DNA from: Cryptomeria japonica
Taxonomy: Eukaryota > Streptophyta > Pinopsida > Cupressales > Cupressaceae
Reading direction: 5' to 3'
Length of the DNA stretch: 64,000 bases
Assembly (NCBI RefSeq): GCF_030272615.1
Contig: NC_081415.1
Span: 186,435,994 to 186,499,993 of the forward strand
This document shows, in pieces, positions 12,247-25,220 of this stretch (position 1 is the first letter of the stretch; every line of letters begins with the position of its first letter). Both the position numbers and the translations under genes were made by a program. The notes beneath the pieces are model-generated. The model was not told where the DNA came from. It searched no databases and saw only the letters and a list, made by a program, of their open reading frames with translations.

Positions 12247-12452
12247 GCATCTCTTACCTATTGCATCATTCTTTTTTAAAATTGAACCATGAGAGGGTAA
12301 AACTGACAGCAGCTTCCAAACTCTAGTAACTCTACTATCCTAGTGCAAAAAGAAGTAAGATTTTCTAGATTCTTATAAATAAATGACAAAGCAACCTCAG
12401 AGATTGAAGACTCAATTTTTAATAGAACCTCAAACACAGGAGACCTTGTTTT

Positions 12453-13028
12453 TTAAAATATTATGTTGTTTCTCTCTAGCCAAACATTCCAAATCACAAT
12501 AGATGGAGATATGATCCAAAGGCATGCATAAAAAGATGAGGCAAACATAAAGGGCCAAGATCTAAAATTGGAAATGAGATCCTTACCAATAACAAAGGAT
12601 ATATTTAACTTCTCAAACAACCACTGCCAACATTCATAATCATAATCACAATGTAGGAACAGGTGTGAAGAAGATTCCAAATTTTTGTTACAAAGGACAC
12701 AAGGGAAAACAACAGTAATACCAAGCCTGTCTAGTCTCATACCTATAAGGACTCTATCCTGAACTGCCAACCAAGCAAAGGCTCCAGCTTTGGGAAGACA
12801 AGCCGAATGCCAAAACAACTTATAAGGCCAAGAAGATAAATCTTTAGCAACCATAAGAGAGTTGTAACCATCTTTAGCAGTGTACTTACCAGAAATATTC
12901 TTTGTCCAAATAAGTTCATCCTCAGAATCAGAAAGAAATACAATTCTATCCCCCAAAATCTTTTCAAAATCTAATTTCATGCTTTGATCAACATCTAGTT
13001 CTATTTTGAATATTTTTTTGTTTCCCAT
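12453..13028 (-). pseudogene. LINE ORF2 fragment: zinc-binding reverse transcriptase domain (zf-RVT)
   Basis: A 191-codon frame. DELIWTKNISGKYTAKDGYN is the usual entry to the domain. Then come FWHSACLPKAGAFAWLAVQD and the zinc-binding pair CVLCNKN...SSHLFLHCDY...CWQWLF. The family C-x2-C...H-x3-4-C layout is retained. The ATG at 13028 is internal to the original ORF2 and follows an upstream stop, so it marks the truncation and not a true start. RNase H follows downstream in a separate reading segment. Confidence 0.78.
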
Positions 13029-13030
13029 GT

Positions 13031-15535
13031 TGCGTCGTGATTGCTACTAGCTTTATGTTATTTAATATGTTTTCTCTACTCATTTAAATTTTACACCTCT
13101 TCCCTTTTGTCCTTTCCATCAAGTGTGTAAAGGACAATGCATGATTGACCTTGTGTCCCTCCATTAAAGTTCTTCACACCAAAACAACAAATATTACAAA
13201 TGCTTGTTTAACTAAAGCACCAGATCATGGAAAACCTTCTAAGAAAAGAACTATTAATTCTCATAGGCCGACCATTAGAGAGGAAAAGAAGATTTTATTT
13301 GATTAACTTAGAATAAAACAAAAACAAATTAAAACTAAAGTAAACAAACCAATGATATTTTTGGTTGGTATTGATGGTCGACTTCCTCAAGTGCTCCAGC
13401 ACTATATGTGCTTCGATTTTATTTGATTAACTTAGAATAAAACAAAGGAAACCTTATTTTCTTTATTTAAGAGATAAAATTTAGATGATACTTTTGAAGG
13501 ATTTCAACTTGAATTTTCAACATGAAACTCCATTATCTAACAATTTGAGCACAACCACTTACATAATTTTATTTATTTACTATACAATATTTTAATGTAT
13601 TATTTTGATGTTTTCTTTGATCTTATAAATATTCATTTTCCATAGTTATATTACACATATTTTTTTTAATTTTAGTTTTATTGATGGTGTAATAAAAAAA
13701 ATAGAAAGCATCCTATAACAAGTCTAATAGATCACACTTGCATACTTACACAAATTGTAAGGCTTTTCTCATAAATTTCTTTAAAAATTTAAGAATATTT
13801 TTAGGTTTTAATAATTTTTTTATTCAAATATATTGTCACTATATTTGTAGTACTTTTAAAAAGAATTGAAAGAACAAATTGAAGATTGCATTTTTTTTGA
13901 CATGTGGGTGTGATATATTGCGCCATAATGATTTTCAAATACATCAAAAAATGGTTCAAAAGAAAAAAGACATATACACTAGAAATCCACTCAAAAATTA
14001 AAGTGTTATAATAAAAATACTTCATTTCCAAAAGGTATTGAATAAAATTAAATCGTTGAACAATGTGAAGCTATGAATGTACAACATTAATAAATTAAAA
14101 GAAAAATGGGACACCCCCTTTTGTTGAATGAAGGAAAATATATGACACTTTTCTATTTGAAAACTATTAACATTTTACATATTATTTACACCCAATTGTT
14201 TGATTGAAACTAGATTCTTGGTAGCACGTTAAGTTTTTCACAAAAAATATTTCTTTCATATACCTAAACAAAATGGGTAATTTTTTAAAATTTCAAATAT
14301 TTATTTTCTTCATATAATCATAGGGGATTTCTACTAGATGTAAGTCCAAGTCAGAAAATTATGTACAATGGATTAAAAATTTGTTAGTATTAAATTATAT
14401 AGTTCTTGATTTAGAAAAAAGTAAATAAACTATACAAGATAATTTGTTGAGTAAAGCCATGAATAATAACGTCTTCAATAAGCTAGATACATCAAGAAAC
14501 TATCCTAAGAAAAAATAGATTCTTGGACATAGATTTATATATTAGTTGCAATCAACATGTTGAAGTTGTGTTGTCTATAAGGATCTCTTCTTGATTGTGG
14601 AGGTGCATATCCCTGTTGAGGATCTCCTATCTCTTATTGAAAGAAGTATCCCTAATGAGGATCTTATTCTTTCTTTAAAAGAATGTATCCCTCGTTAGGA
14701 CATATTCCTTAGTGTTGAAAGTCTATCAAATCTTCCTCCTTTCTAGGGATTCACTTTTTCCTTTGATGAGTTTCATCTTTCATAACTTGATCTTAGAGGT
14801 ATATTCATTTATGCAAAGATATCTTCCTCCTTTGTCAATCATGCATCCCTCAAAAGGATTCCCTTTACACTTGTTGCAAGATAGATCTCTTTCACAACTA
14901 TCTATTCATTGCCTCAAAAGATCTATGCCCTCTTTAGCTTATTAGATTGCATGAGCATTGTTTCCTAAAGTATATCTCCTTGGTGTTGAAGGTGTTTATC
15001 CTTGATTGTTTTTTACCTTAAGATATCAACATATGACTATGTTGACATCTTAATGGGGGCATATGTGTGGCCTCCTAGTTGCATTTTCAGTTATCTTTAT
15101 CAACTAGCATATATGGGATTGTTGCATACTCATGTTTCACCTGAACTATCATATATGGAATTATTGCATACTCATAATTCATCCCTATCATATCTATTAT
15201 TTGTGATATTTTTGCATCCTTCTATTTAATCCCCATTTTATCTATTTTTATACAAGTTGTTGCATTATCATGTTTCATTCCCAAAACTTGACACCTCCAC
15301 AATGGTGATTTTTTTAGTGGCCAATTGGCTATTTTTTTAAATTTGGGAATCAACATTTGGGTAAGAAGTTCAACTTTTATTTTAGTGTTATTTAAATCGC
15401 CAGAGAATTTATTTTATTAATTTTTTAACTCAAAGGTTCACCACAATATTTGATACATGAGTGGATGAGATTCGTCAATATTTTATAATTTATTGTAGAA
15501 ATCTAAACTAATTTACCAATAATATATCATAATTA
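13031..15535. other. AT-rich intergenic DNA
   Basis: No supported gene. Small structures: a 32-bp direct repeat GATTTTATTTGATTAACTTA... at 13291-13322 and 13415-13446, and two to three copies of a 42-bp unit (CATATATGG...TTGCATACTCAT) from 15108. Frames of 60-77 codons here have no recognisable domain. Confidence 0.45.
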
Positions 15536-15845
15536 TGAGTTACTTCAGGGTTATATCAACAATATTTAGTTTCCACCAATGATTTAAAATATAATCTAAT
15601 GGCCTTCATTGTATTCCATGAGGTAAATTGTACCTACAAGTTGTAATGCTCATGGGGGTTGAAATTACTTTTGAATTGTTGACCTCAATGAAAGTCAATG
15701 GTCTAAAAGTAATTTTTGGCCCCATGAGTATTACAAATTGTTGGTACATTTTATCTCACAAAATACAAACAGGGCTATTAGATTATTTTAAAGTAATGGT
15801 AGAAACTAAATAAAGTAGAGTCTACCCCTTAAACTCATTAATGAT
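15536..15845. repeat. MITE-like imperfect hairpin
   Basis: An inverted repeat centred near 15689. The best inner arms are about 15609-15683 and 15694-15768, for example GTAATGCTCATGGGG against CCCCATGAGTATTAC. Weaker pairing extends outward (TTTAGTTTCCACC against GGTAGAAACTAAA) to about 15536-15845. The mismatch level suggests an old element. No ORF and no secure TSD. Confidence 0.6.
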
Positions 15846-17275
15846 ATCCACCTTGAGGCCTCTACTTTTCTATAAAAAACTAATTTTTTAAATGAAAAGA
15901 GTTACAATAAATGCACACTCTTATTATTTTCCAAAATTCGCCAATATTTTCTACCAGAAAAATTGATATAAATAAATTCACCAATAAAATTAATATCTTT
16001 CTTTAAAAAGGGATAACAATCGCCAATTAAAATTATTTAAAAAAAAATTAAATTAAATATTTGTGAATATTTTACACAATTTTTTGTTAAAGTTATCACT
16101 GCTCCATAGATCACCTAGCATAACATAATTTACTAGCCCAAGGAATCCATGTTCCCTCTCTCCATCTCTCTCATGAACCGATAGCATAACCCACTTTTTC
16201 TAACATTAGATCATGGTCTTTTCTCTTCAATTGAATTTACATTCTTGTTCTTTATATATGTCCACTTGTGCTCTTGTAATAGCATCTCGAGAATGATATT
16301 AGTGGTTGAGACATTTTTGATGTTGAGGTCTCTTCAACTATTTGACCTGGAATTATATATTTAACTACTAATGTTGTTTTCTTTTGTGTATACTTGAAGC
16401 TTAATTGCATGGATTGATAGGATCCTATGCTTGGGGGCTTGTTCATGCCTCAAATTTAGTGCTCTACTATCCTTAGCTTGTCTTTCTCTCAGATGCTCAA
16501 TATCTTCATTTCTAATTTACCGTGACTATGATTGGAAGATCATATTCCATAAAAGTGGGAAATAAATGTAGCATCATAAAATATACACCATTAATTAGGG
16601 TGTCCAATTTCACACTCACCTAGCACCCATTTTATTATTTTTCATTCCTCTCTGCATTGTAAGACATTTTTTGTAATTAATTAATCTTTAATTCAATATT
16701 ATGAGTCTTATTCCATTTTAATACATCAAAACTTTATTGTTTGGACCCTTATTTCAAGGTGTTCCCTTTATCTTTTATTATACTAATTTATTATAAATTG
16801 TGTCCCATTTCAAATCTCAAGACATGTTTCCATTATCTATACATTATATATTGTCACACAAACCTAATTTTGACATTAGAACCCTATTATTTTCCATTCA
16901 TAAAACTTTTGGCTGAAATTATTATCTCATTGTTATGATATCATACCAATTCAAGAGTAGATCAGATTCAAGGAGCAACAAGTTACATCAAGACATCTTG
17001 AATTATATTTTGATTATGATTTCATGATGGATTTTATGTGATTTATCATGTTATTGCATCAACACATAGAGGACTTCATAAGGACATTGCCTCATCATTT
17101 GAAGGTATGATCAAATCCATTTCAATTCATATTTAGCCTTTCCCTTAAAAGGAAAGCTTTTCCAGTTCAATTTCAATTCAAGGGTTGATTTGAAACATGG
17201 GTTTTGACCTAGGCAAACCCCTATCAACAACTCCCTTTTTCCCTCTTATGTGTAGCTACAAGTTTTGAGCAGAGA
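15846..17275. other. AT-rich intergenic DNA
   Basis: No gene, RNA or element recognised. The sequence up to 17275 is the insertion flank of the Ty3/gypsy element that starts at 17276. Confidence 0.4.
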
Positions 17276-18083
17276 TGCAGGAGCATCCCTGGTTCTTGGC
17301 AATCTTGCATCAACCAAAAACATTTTTCATTCAATTTGTTTCCTATTTTGCAGTTTCAGTATTTCTTTTAGCATTTCACTTTGTTTGCTCACTAGATGTT
17401 GTAGAGCTAGATTTGGTTCATGGATATGTTCATCAATCTTATATGTGGTACATGGGACATTTGGATTTTTTCTCACAAGTTATCGCTTTCGGAATATGGG
17501 ACTGTTTTCTTTCCTATGTATTGGAGCCACCTGGACCTATTTTCTATTGGCGATTCTTATGGATCTTTCCTATATGCTTGTGGAGCTTGATTTTGATGTT
17601 TCCAACATTCCCTGGTTCTTGGCCAACCTTCCTTTTAGGTCCGCGCATCATTCTATTTATTTCCAAATGGAATCCTTGGCGGAGGCCAATCTTGTGTTCT
17701 ACACTTTTCATTTTTCATTCTTCGGTGTTTGTTCCTTGGGCCGACGCGGATCATCTTGGAACTTTTATTTCCTATAAATCGTTGTATTTGTGCTTCTAGA
17801 ATCAATCAAGATAGAATAGATCAAAGATAGAAGGATAATCATAAGACTTAGAGATCCAGAGTTGGCTGGCCTTCTTGCTTGAGCCCGAATATTGTGTAAT
17901 CAGGCCCATGAGCTTAATCTATGAGCCCAAATGTTGCTAGTAGTTTGTAATCAAATTTTATGATATAATAAAAAATGATTCTATGTTGCCTCCATCACAC
18001 TATGTTTTTTGTGTTTTGTTTTATTTATTGCATAGTTAGAATTGTTCTCTTTGAGGACCTTCCTAATCGTGATTGCACCAAAT
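17276..18083 (+). repeat. 5' LTR of the chromodomain element
   Basis: Begins TGCAGGAGCATCCCTGG and matches the right LTR over its length. TATAAAT at 17773-17779 is a likely core promoter. Just after the LTR, TGGTGTTAGTGC (from 18083) resembles a decayed initiator-Met-tRNA primer site (TGGTATCAGAGC). Two overlapping ORFs of 170 and 174 codons lie inside and are not considered genes. Confidence 0.7.
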
Positions 18084-18192
18084 GGTGTTAGTGCGAGATT
18101 TCGTTCTAGAAATTGCAAAGTCTTTTAATTTTTTTGTTGTGGAGTGGCAAAATTGAGGATTCGATCCACAACTACATAGAACTTACGTGAAG

Positions 18193-19412
18193 ATGGCTTG
18201 AAGAAATGCTAGTGGTGGTGAAGCGCGTGGAAATGCCAACACTATTGTGATGGAAATGTTGAGAGGAATTGCAACCAGATTAGAAGATGTTGAAATAGAC
18301 CAGAGACAAGGTCAACATGTTGAAGATGTGAGCAATGATGAAGAAGAAGTTGAAGTGGGAGAAACAGTAGCAAATCAACTGGTGATCGATCTGGAAGAAG
18401 AAATTTTATTGAGGGTTTTGAGTAAAGCGAACACCAAACCACATTTTACCCCACTAAATTATGATGGCAAGTTAGATTCAGATGAATTGATGGATTGGAT
18501 CATGGAGATGGAAAAATTTTGATTTCGAGAACATCGTGGAAGACTGGAAGGTGAAATATGTTTGTAATAGGTTGAAAGGTCATGTGTCTCTTTAGTAGGA
18601 ATATTTGTAGGTAGATCGATAGAGAAGAGGTAAAAAATGATCAAATCATGGGAGTGGATGGTTAATAAATTAAAATTGAAGTTATTGGCCGCTAACTATC
18701 AAGTGAATTTATTCTGGAAGTTGCCAAATGTGAAGCAGAAGGAATCTAGTGTAAAAGAGTATATCGAACGATTTTTACGCCCTGCCTATGGGAGGCTGAT
18801 AAGGGATGGATGGTGCCATTTTAGGATTCCCTACAAGCTGAACATCAAATCTGGACACATTGATGATGAGATTGAACAAGTTGCTCGATATTTGAATAGA
18901 TTGCGGATGTGGATATAAGATGAACTTAGTTTGACCAAGTTACAAAGTGTTGAAGAAGCTTATCAATATGCCCTGAAGGTGGAAGAGAAGTTGAATAAAA
19001 GGCATGAACAAAAGAAACAAGGTAGAGGTAGAGATTTTAGGGAGGAAGATCCTATACCGAAGGTCAAGGACCCTATGCAGATTAGAATAAAGACAAGGAA
19101 GTTAGCCATGATGGTAGTTCATACTGAAGAGATGACAAAAAAATTTACTAGAAGAAAGAAAATGAAGGTTACCAAAATGAGGGTTATGGAAGGGAAGACA
19201 AAAGACAAGAAAAGAGAGTGTTTAAAGGAACTTGCTTTAAATGTAGAGGAGAAGGACATCATGCTTTTAAATGCAAGAAGACAAAGAGTTGTGGAAGAGC
19301 GGCCTTGGAAAAAGAGGAACTTGTCGAATCAAGGAATAGATTGGAGGATGGAGATTTGTTGATGATGAGGAGAGAATTATATCATACTAGAGGAGAGAAA
19401 GAGCCCTTGTAG
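18193..19412 (+). pseudogene. Chromodomain element gag (capsid and zinc knuckle)
   Basis: The likely original start is ATG 18193, followed after one codon by a TGA that looks like a mutated CGA. A Gag segment with YDGKLDSDELMDWIMEMEKF and later VKEYIERFLRP and LTKLQSVEEAYQYALKVEEK matches the Ty3/gypsy capsid region (retrotransposon gag). A basic linker follows, and the zinc knuckle CFKCRGEGHHAFKC lies at about 19230-19280. There are several frame changes, and four TAG stops are packed within about 35 bp near 18595-18630. Gag packages element RNA in cytoplasmic particles; this copy cannot. Confidence 0.8.
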
Positions 19413-19421
19413 AGGAAGAAT

Positions 19422-19951
19422 TTGTTCAAGACAAGATGCAAAGTAGTTGGTAAGTGTTGTAAAATTATAATTGATAGTGGTAGTACTGATAACCTTGTTT
19501 CAAAACAAATGGTGACTAAGTTGAATTTGGAGAGATTGAAACACCCTAAGCCCTACCAAATAGCATGGATTCAAGATGAGCATAAGGTATTAGTAAGTGA
19601 ACAATGTTTGGTAAAATTGAAGATTGGAACTTATCATGATGAATTTTAGTGTGATATTAAGCCTATTGATGTATGCCATATCTTGTTGGGTAGACCTTGG
19701 CAATATGATAGACAAGAAATGCATGATGGAAGAAGGAATGTATACACTATTGTGGCTAATGGGGAGAAACAAATCTTGTTGCCTTTGGAGGAGCCTATGA
19801 AGAGTGAAGTTTGTACTAATGCTAGAATTTGTCTTTTTGATGGAAGGAAATTCCTGGATGGGATGAGACATGAGAATATGTGTTTTTCCTTAGTTCTTAA
19901 GAGGATTGAGAATATTGAGCATGAAGAAGAACAACCAAAGGAGATAAAATA
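19422..19951 (+). pseudogene. Retropepsin-type protease
   Basis: CKIIIDSGSTDNLVS contains the catalytic Asp-Ser-Gly. After one TAG stop at about 19648, the second signature ILLGRPWQYDRQ follows in the same frame, then NVYTIVANGEKQILLPLEEP. Order and spacing match plant chromovirus proteases, which process Gag-Pol. Confidence 0.82.
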
Positions 19952-20079
19952 ATTGTTGACAAAGTATGGAGACATCATTTTCGATAATGTACTTGATGGA
20001 TTACCCCTCTGAGAAGTATCAGTCATTGCATGGACCTGATTCCCGGAGCTAGTTTGCCTAATAAAGCAACACACCTGAT

Positions 20080-20816
20080 GACACCAATAGATAATGAGGA
20101 GTTGAATTGACAAGTGCGGGAATTGGTGAAGAAAGGTTTGATCAGAGAGAGTTTGATTCCTTGTGTAGTTCCAACAACATTAGCATCTAAGAAGAATGGA
20201 GAATGGAGGATGTGTACAGATTCCCAAGCATTAAACAAGATCATAGTGAAATATTGATTCCCTTTGCCTAGGATGGATGACATAATGGATTGTTTGACTG
20301 AAGCCAAATATTATACATAGATACACTTGAAGAGAGGATACCACCAGATCGAAATTAGAGAAGGAGATTAGTGGAAGACAACATTTAAGACAAATGAAGG
20401 ACTGTATGACTATTAGGTGATGTCTTTTGGACTGACTAATGCACTGAATACTTTCATGAGATTAATGAATGAGGTATTGAAGAAATTTTTGGGTATGTTT
20501 GTTATTGTGTACTTGGATGAGATCTTGATTTTCAGTAAGACAAAGCAGGAGCATATGTTGCATGTGAGACAAGTTTTGCAGGGGTTGAGACAAGAGAAGT
20601 TCCTGATAAACATTAAGAAGTACAGTTTCATGAAGGAATAGTTAGTTTATTTGTGATTTATGATATCTGTAGGTGAATTGAAGATGGATCCTGAGAAAGT
20701 AAGAGAAATTGTTGATTGGCCTACACCAGAGAGCATTGGAGAGGTAAGATCATTTCATGGGTTGGCTAGTTTCTACCAAAAGTTCATCAAAAATTTTAGT
20801 TCAATTTCTATCCCAT
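20080..20816 (+). pseudogene. Reverse transcriptase
   Basis: Fingers and palm motifs are readable: NGEWRMCTDSQALNKI, FPLPRMDDIMD, YHQIEIREGD, VMSFGLTNALNTFMRLMN, and the catalytic box VYLDEILIFS. The last is YLDE and not YLDD, so one catalytic Asp has become Glu. Thumb motif SFHGLASFYQKFIKNFS follows. In-frame stops (for example TGA in KY-FPLP and TAG in REGD-WKTTF) sit where CGA and CAG are expected. Confidence 0.85.
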
Positions 20817-21312
20817 GACAAAAGAAATGAGAGGAGATACAAAGGATTTCAAGTGGACATCAGGAGAAAATAAGTTTTTTGAGTTGCCGAAGAAGAAGGT
20901 AATAGAACAACCTGTGTTGGCTTTACCAGATTTTAGCAAAGTCTTTCAAGTGGATTGTGATGCAAGTGGGAATGCAATTGGAGTAGTATTGAGTCAAGAG
21001 GGAAGACTCGTAGCTTATTTTAGTGAGAAATTGAATGATGCAAAGAGAAGGTATTCAGTATTTGATCAGGAGTTTTATGCCATAATTCAAGCATTGAAGA
21101 AGTGGATACATTATTTACTGACTAAGGAGTTTGTGTTGTATATTGATCATCAATCTTTGCAATATTTGAACAGTCAATGTAAGTTGAATCAAAGACACAT
21201 GAGATCATGGGTAGAGTACTTGCAGAGTTATACCTTTGTTTTGAAGCATATAAATGGAAAGTCAAATAAAGTTGTTGGCACCCTGAGCAGAAGGAGGAAT
21301 TTGCTAACATAG
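20815..21312 (+). pseudogene. RNase H of Ty3/gypsy pol
   Basis: VFQVDCDASGNAIGVVLSQE, AYFSEKLNDAKRRYSVFDQE, FVLYIDHQSLQYL and NGKSNKVVGTLSRR follow the Ty3/gypsy RNase H order. Usual NxVADALSR has become NKVVGTLSR, so the last catalytic Asp appears lost. It directly follows the reverse transcriptase with a small frame offset. Confidence 0.85.
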
Positions 21313-22058
21313 ATGAAAATAGAACTATTGGGTTTTGAGGAATTGAAGAACTTGTATAAGGATGAACCGAATTTTGCAAAACCTTGGAGAGCTTGCATAG
21401 AACCTATTGCACTGGATATGAGTAAATGGTTGGATTATTTCATTCAAGATGAGATGTTGTTCAGAGGAAATCAGTTGTGTATACCCCGAAGTTCTATGAG
21501 AGAAAATCTAATAAAGGAGAAGCATAGTGGGGATTAGCTAGACACTTTGGAGTAGATAAGACAATAACCTTGGTAAGTGAGAATTACTTTTGGCCTCAAA
21601 TACATAAGGATGTTAGGAAATTTGTTCAAAGCTATATGATTTGTCAACTAGCAAAAGGTGGTAGTCAAAATGTTGGATTGTATAAGCCTTTGATAGTCCT
21701 AGAGAGACCTTGGGAAGACATAAGCATGGATTTCATACTTAGATTACGTAAAACACATACAGGAAATGATTCTATATTTATGGTTGTGGATATATTATTG
21801 AAGATGGCACATTTCATACCTTGTAAGAAGACAATAGATGATGTGCATGTAGCTGACCTATTTTTCAAAGAGGTGGTAAGATTACATGGATTGCCTAAGA
21901 GCATAGTTTCAAACTGAGACGCTAATTTTGTTGGATACTTTTGGAGAACACTTTGGAAGAAGATGAAGACAAATTTGAAGTTCAGTTCTACTTTTCACCC
22001 ATAGACCGATGGATAGATAGAGGTAGTGAATAAAAGTTTGAGAAATCTATTGAGATGC
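21313..22058 (+). pseudogene. Integrase, N-terminal and core part
   Basis: A zinc-binding HHCC region (KHSG, then ARHFGVDKT after a 1-base frame slip, YFWPQIHKDVRKFVQSYMICQ) has the first Cys replaced by Tyr. The catalytic core shows WEDISMDFIL (Asp), DANFVGYFW (Asp, preceded by a TGA replacing the usual Arg codon) and IEVVNKSLRNLL (Glu). Coding is cut at 22058 by the solo-LTR-like insertion and resumes at 26550 in the same frame when the insert and one TSD copy are ignored. Confidence 0.85.
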
Positions 22059-25000
22059 TGTAAGGCCTTCCCCAAACCCAGCTTTGATTAACTTAGTTGA
22101 CCATGTTTGACCCTATTAATAAATGCTTTATAATTCAATAGAATGGACTGTGTTAGACAGATAGATTGGTGAGAAAAGTAATTGAACCAAGTTATAGAGT
22201 TATTACACCTTGTGGTGTACATTTTGATGTGTTATGAATTTGAAATCCTAAAAGATCCATTGACTAGATAATCTTGATTTAACGTATGTCAGCTATGTCT
22301 GGATGTAGAACTTATATGATTCCATGATTGGATAACATTGATGGATGTTGATGCTTCATTTATATGCTTTATGATATAGAACTCTATATGATTCTAGAAT
22401 AGGATAAATTGGAGATGATGTATGTCATTATTGGATTTGCAGGACTTTATTATGATGATAGAATTAGGATGTATGTTTTATGTGTGGACCAAAATTATGA
22501 GAATTATGATAATTGCTTATGTGGATTTATTTGGGAATGAGATATAGTGAATTGTTCAAATGTAAATTGTATGCAATGTGTTTGATGTGTATTCTAATTC
22601 ATGTGTTTAATATTATACGAGGTTATTGGAAATTACTAATGTGTATTTGAGTGGCGCAGGAAAAGATTACCCATGTGACCATGGAAATATTATGGAGAAC
22701 CAAACCTAGACCTATGTATGGTCGTAAAACTAGGGTTTGTCTATTTGGAGAGACAACACCCCATTGTGTCGTATTTTATTCGTAATAGTAGATGATGCAT
22801 GTGTGTTAAATGTTATTTATTTGATCTATTTAAATCCAACAAGAGATAAGATTTCATGTGCAATTTTGTAAAGGTATTTTATTTGCGTCACTGGACACAT
22901 GTTGATTTATGTTTGAGTTTTTAAATTCATCTCTTGGAGGGAATTGTTTAACTATAGCTTTTTCAATTAATGTAATGTGATTCCATAAATGCCTTGGGTA
23001 AAGAATCTTTGGGATGGTCAACATAGGTTTGACCCGAAAATAAACTTCAGAGGGGTTTAAAAAGGGCTAAATGGACACCTAGGGGTAGTTTAATAGGGTT
23101 TCCCAAAGCCCATAAGGTATACCTAAGGGTTAGGGGTAATTTTAGGCAAGTTTCTACTTCCATGTGACCTTTTAGACACCCTAAAAATTGACTTTTCTAA
23201 GCTGTGCGAAAATTGAAGTTTGAAGACTTGAACTAAGTTGTGAACCTTCCTTTTCGAATGAGAGTCCCTTTCCCATTTTACCTTACTTTCCTCTTCAATT
23301 TTAGAAACTTGAGAGAACTCACACTAGTGTCTTCTTAAGAAAGAAAGAGAGATTTTGGGGGTAATCACCCACTCTCCATTTTTGGAGACAAAAGAATTTT
23401 GTAAAGAAAAAGATAGATTTTGGATTGAGAATTTTGGCTAAGGGTAGAAAGAGAAGAACTGTGGAATTGGGCTGCTCATCCTCAACAAAACTAGCATACC
23501 TTTGGGTAGTTTAAGGTTGGTTTTTTTAATTTTTCTTATAATATTTTCTTGTTGCATGTTGTTTTGAAAGAAATGCTTGTGTAAAAGACTTGTTTTCATG
23601 CATGTATTTCTTGGAAATTTATTTGGTGTTTTATGCTTATGCCATGTATGTGTTTTGGGAGTAATCAAGTCCTCCTACTCTTGGGAGAGAGGAGGGTCTT
23701 GTGGGTGGTAGAAGTGATAGCCCTCAAGTGAGAGGCTCTCGTTATGAGAGTGATCACAAGGGATTCTATGTGACCCTTACTACATGGCTTGTTTATGCAT
23801 TGGGGGTCATAAGGAGGGAAATAAGGCATGAATGCCTTGGGGGGCATAAGGAATGTGGGGTTGTTACACTTGATGTATTTGGATTGCCATGAGGTGGCTA
23901 TATGTTTTGGTTTTCCATGAGGTGGCTATATGTTTTACCATACTTGCAGTCTCCTTAGGGTACTTGGTCCACTACCACCCTTGAAAAGACATCACATTAT
24001 GTGGTGCAGTGTAGCCTAGGTTGGGAATGTGATTGTGGTTGTTTTCCCTTGTTTATTTGAGTTTGCATGTGTGTTACCTATCTAGGGCTTGATTCTCCAA
24101 GCTCAGGGGTGGCTACTAGTTAGCCTAGGCTGGGAGGTGAGCACTCCATGGTCATAGCATTGATTTATTTGCAAGTTGTTGAAAGGAAAGAAAAGGACAA
24201 GTAGAAGTTGTTGTTTTAATTATTTGCATAAAAAGATTTGGAAACAGAGTAATTGATATTATAAGTGCAGAAATGTAAAAGGAAACTATATGTTGTACCC
24301 ATTTAGGAAAGAAGATGTATCTAATTTAATTGAAGTCCTCATTCAATAGGAATGAGGGACTAGTTTGGGTATTTCACCCTCTTGTAATAATGTCTATATT
24401 GGATTCTAAAAATGCCTTAAATAATTGCATTATTTCTGTTAATTTAATATTGCATAAATGAAAAGATCTTGTCGAATATCAGTTTACATTGCTCTTAAGA
24501 TTTTAATGCTTGCATGCATGTTTATTCTGAAAATAAAAATCAGACTATTTTCTATACATATCTCTAAGTTTTAAATTAATTAATAAAACATTTGTCTGCT
24601 ATTTAAATTATTGAATTCCATCATTTATATAAATGTTGTTTAAATTATTGAATACTGTAAATTACTTAATTACAGAAAATAAAATCTAATGATTAAATGG
24701 ACTAATTGATTTAAAATAATTTCATATTTCTATAGTTGCTACTTATTTATTAAAATTTGTCATTTGGATAGTTGCTGTAAAATTGTCAAACTCTGACATT
24801 TATTTAATGCAGAAATAAATTCTATAGTTAATCAGATTTAATGGGAATGAATAAATTTTAAAAAATGTCGTTCTAAGTATATCCAATGCTGTTAATTTCT
24901 TATTTTTATAGAAAGAAAACCTATATTTAGTTAGCCTATTTATTTCCTTTAGAAACTAAGAAATTAATGAGAATTCCAAAACATAAGCATATAAATAAAT

Positions 25001-25069
25001 ATATATCTGTATATATATTTATTTATAAATTTTAGTTTAAATATATTAACGTATTTCACATATTGGTGC

Positions 25070-25212
25070 ATATATATATATATATATATAAAAAAATACA
25101 TATATATATATATATAAATACATATATATATATAAATACACATATATATATATATATATATTTAAATATATTATTTTATTTTTAAATTTAAAAAAAAAAT
25201 ATATATATATAA
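25070..25212. repeat. TA microsatellite and A-run
   Basis: (TA)n blocks interrupted by AAATACA and TTAAA, ending in A10. Smaller TA runs recur near 25600 and 25707. Confidence 0.85.
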
Positions 25213-25220
25213 AAAAAAAA

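Larger units (their letters stand above)
11270..13030 (-). mobile_element. 5'-truncated LINE (L1-type)
   Basis: The minus strand carries, in order, the zinc-binding module that follows reverse transcriptase in plant LINEs and then RNase H, followed by about 460 bp of 3' sequence. A_n-like tracts lie at 11270-11297 (T-runs on plus), fitting a decayed poly(A) end. The polymerase and endonuclease are absent. Coding similarity stops at about 13030, as expected of 5' truncation during target-primed insertion. No clear TSD was found. Confidence 0.72.

Noticed and set aside
14712-15229. Two plus-strand frames of 75-77 codons
   Set aside because: No domain; one overlaps a short tandem repeat and the composition is that of AT-rich noncoding DNA.
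17265-17799. Two overlapping 170- and 174-codon frames with hydrophobic residues
   Set aside because: They lie within the 5' LTR, overlap in two frames, and the matching right LTR does not preserve them.
19590-20307. Minus-strand frames of 93-155 codons
   Set aside because: Opposite-strand shadows of the protease and reverse transcriptase of the chromodomain element.
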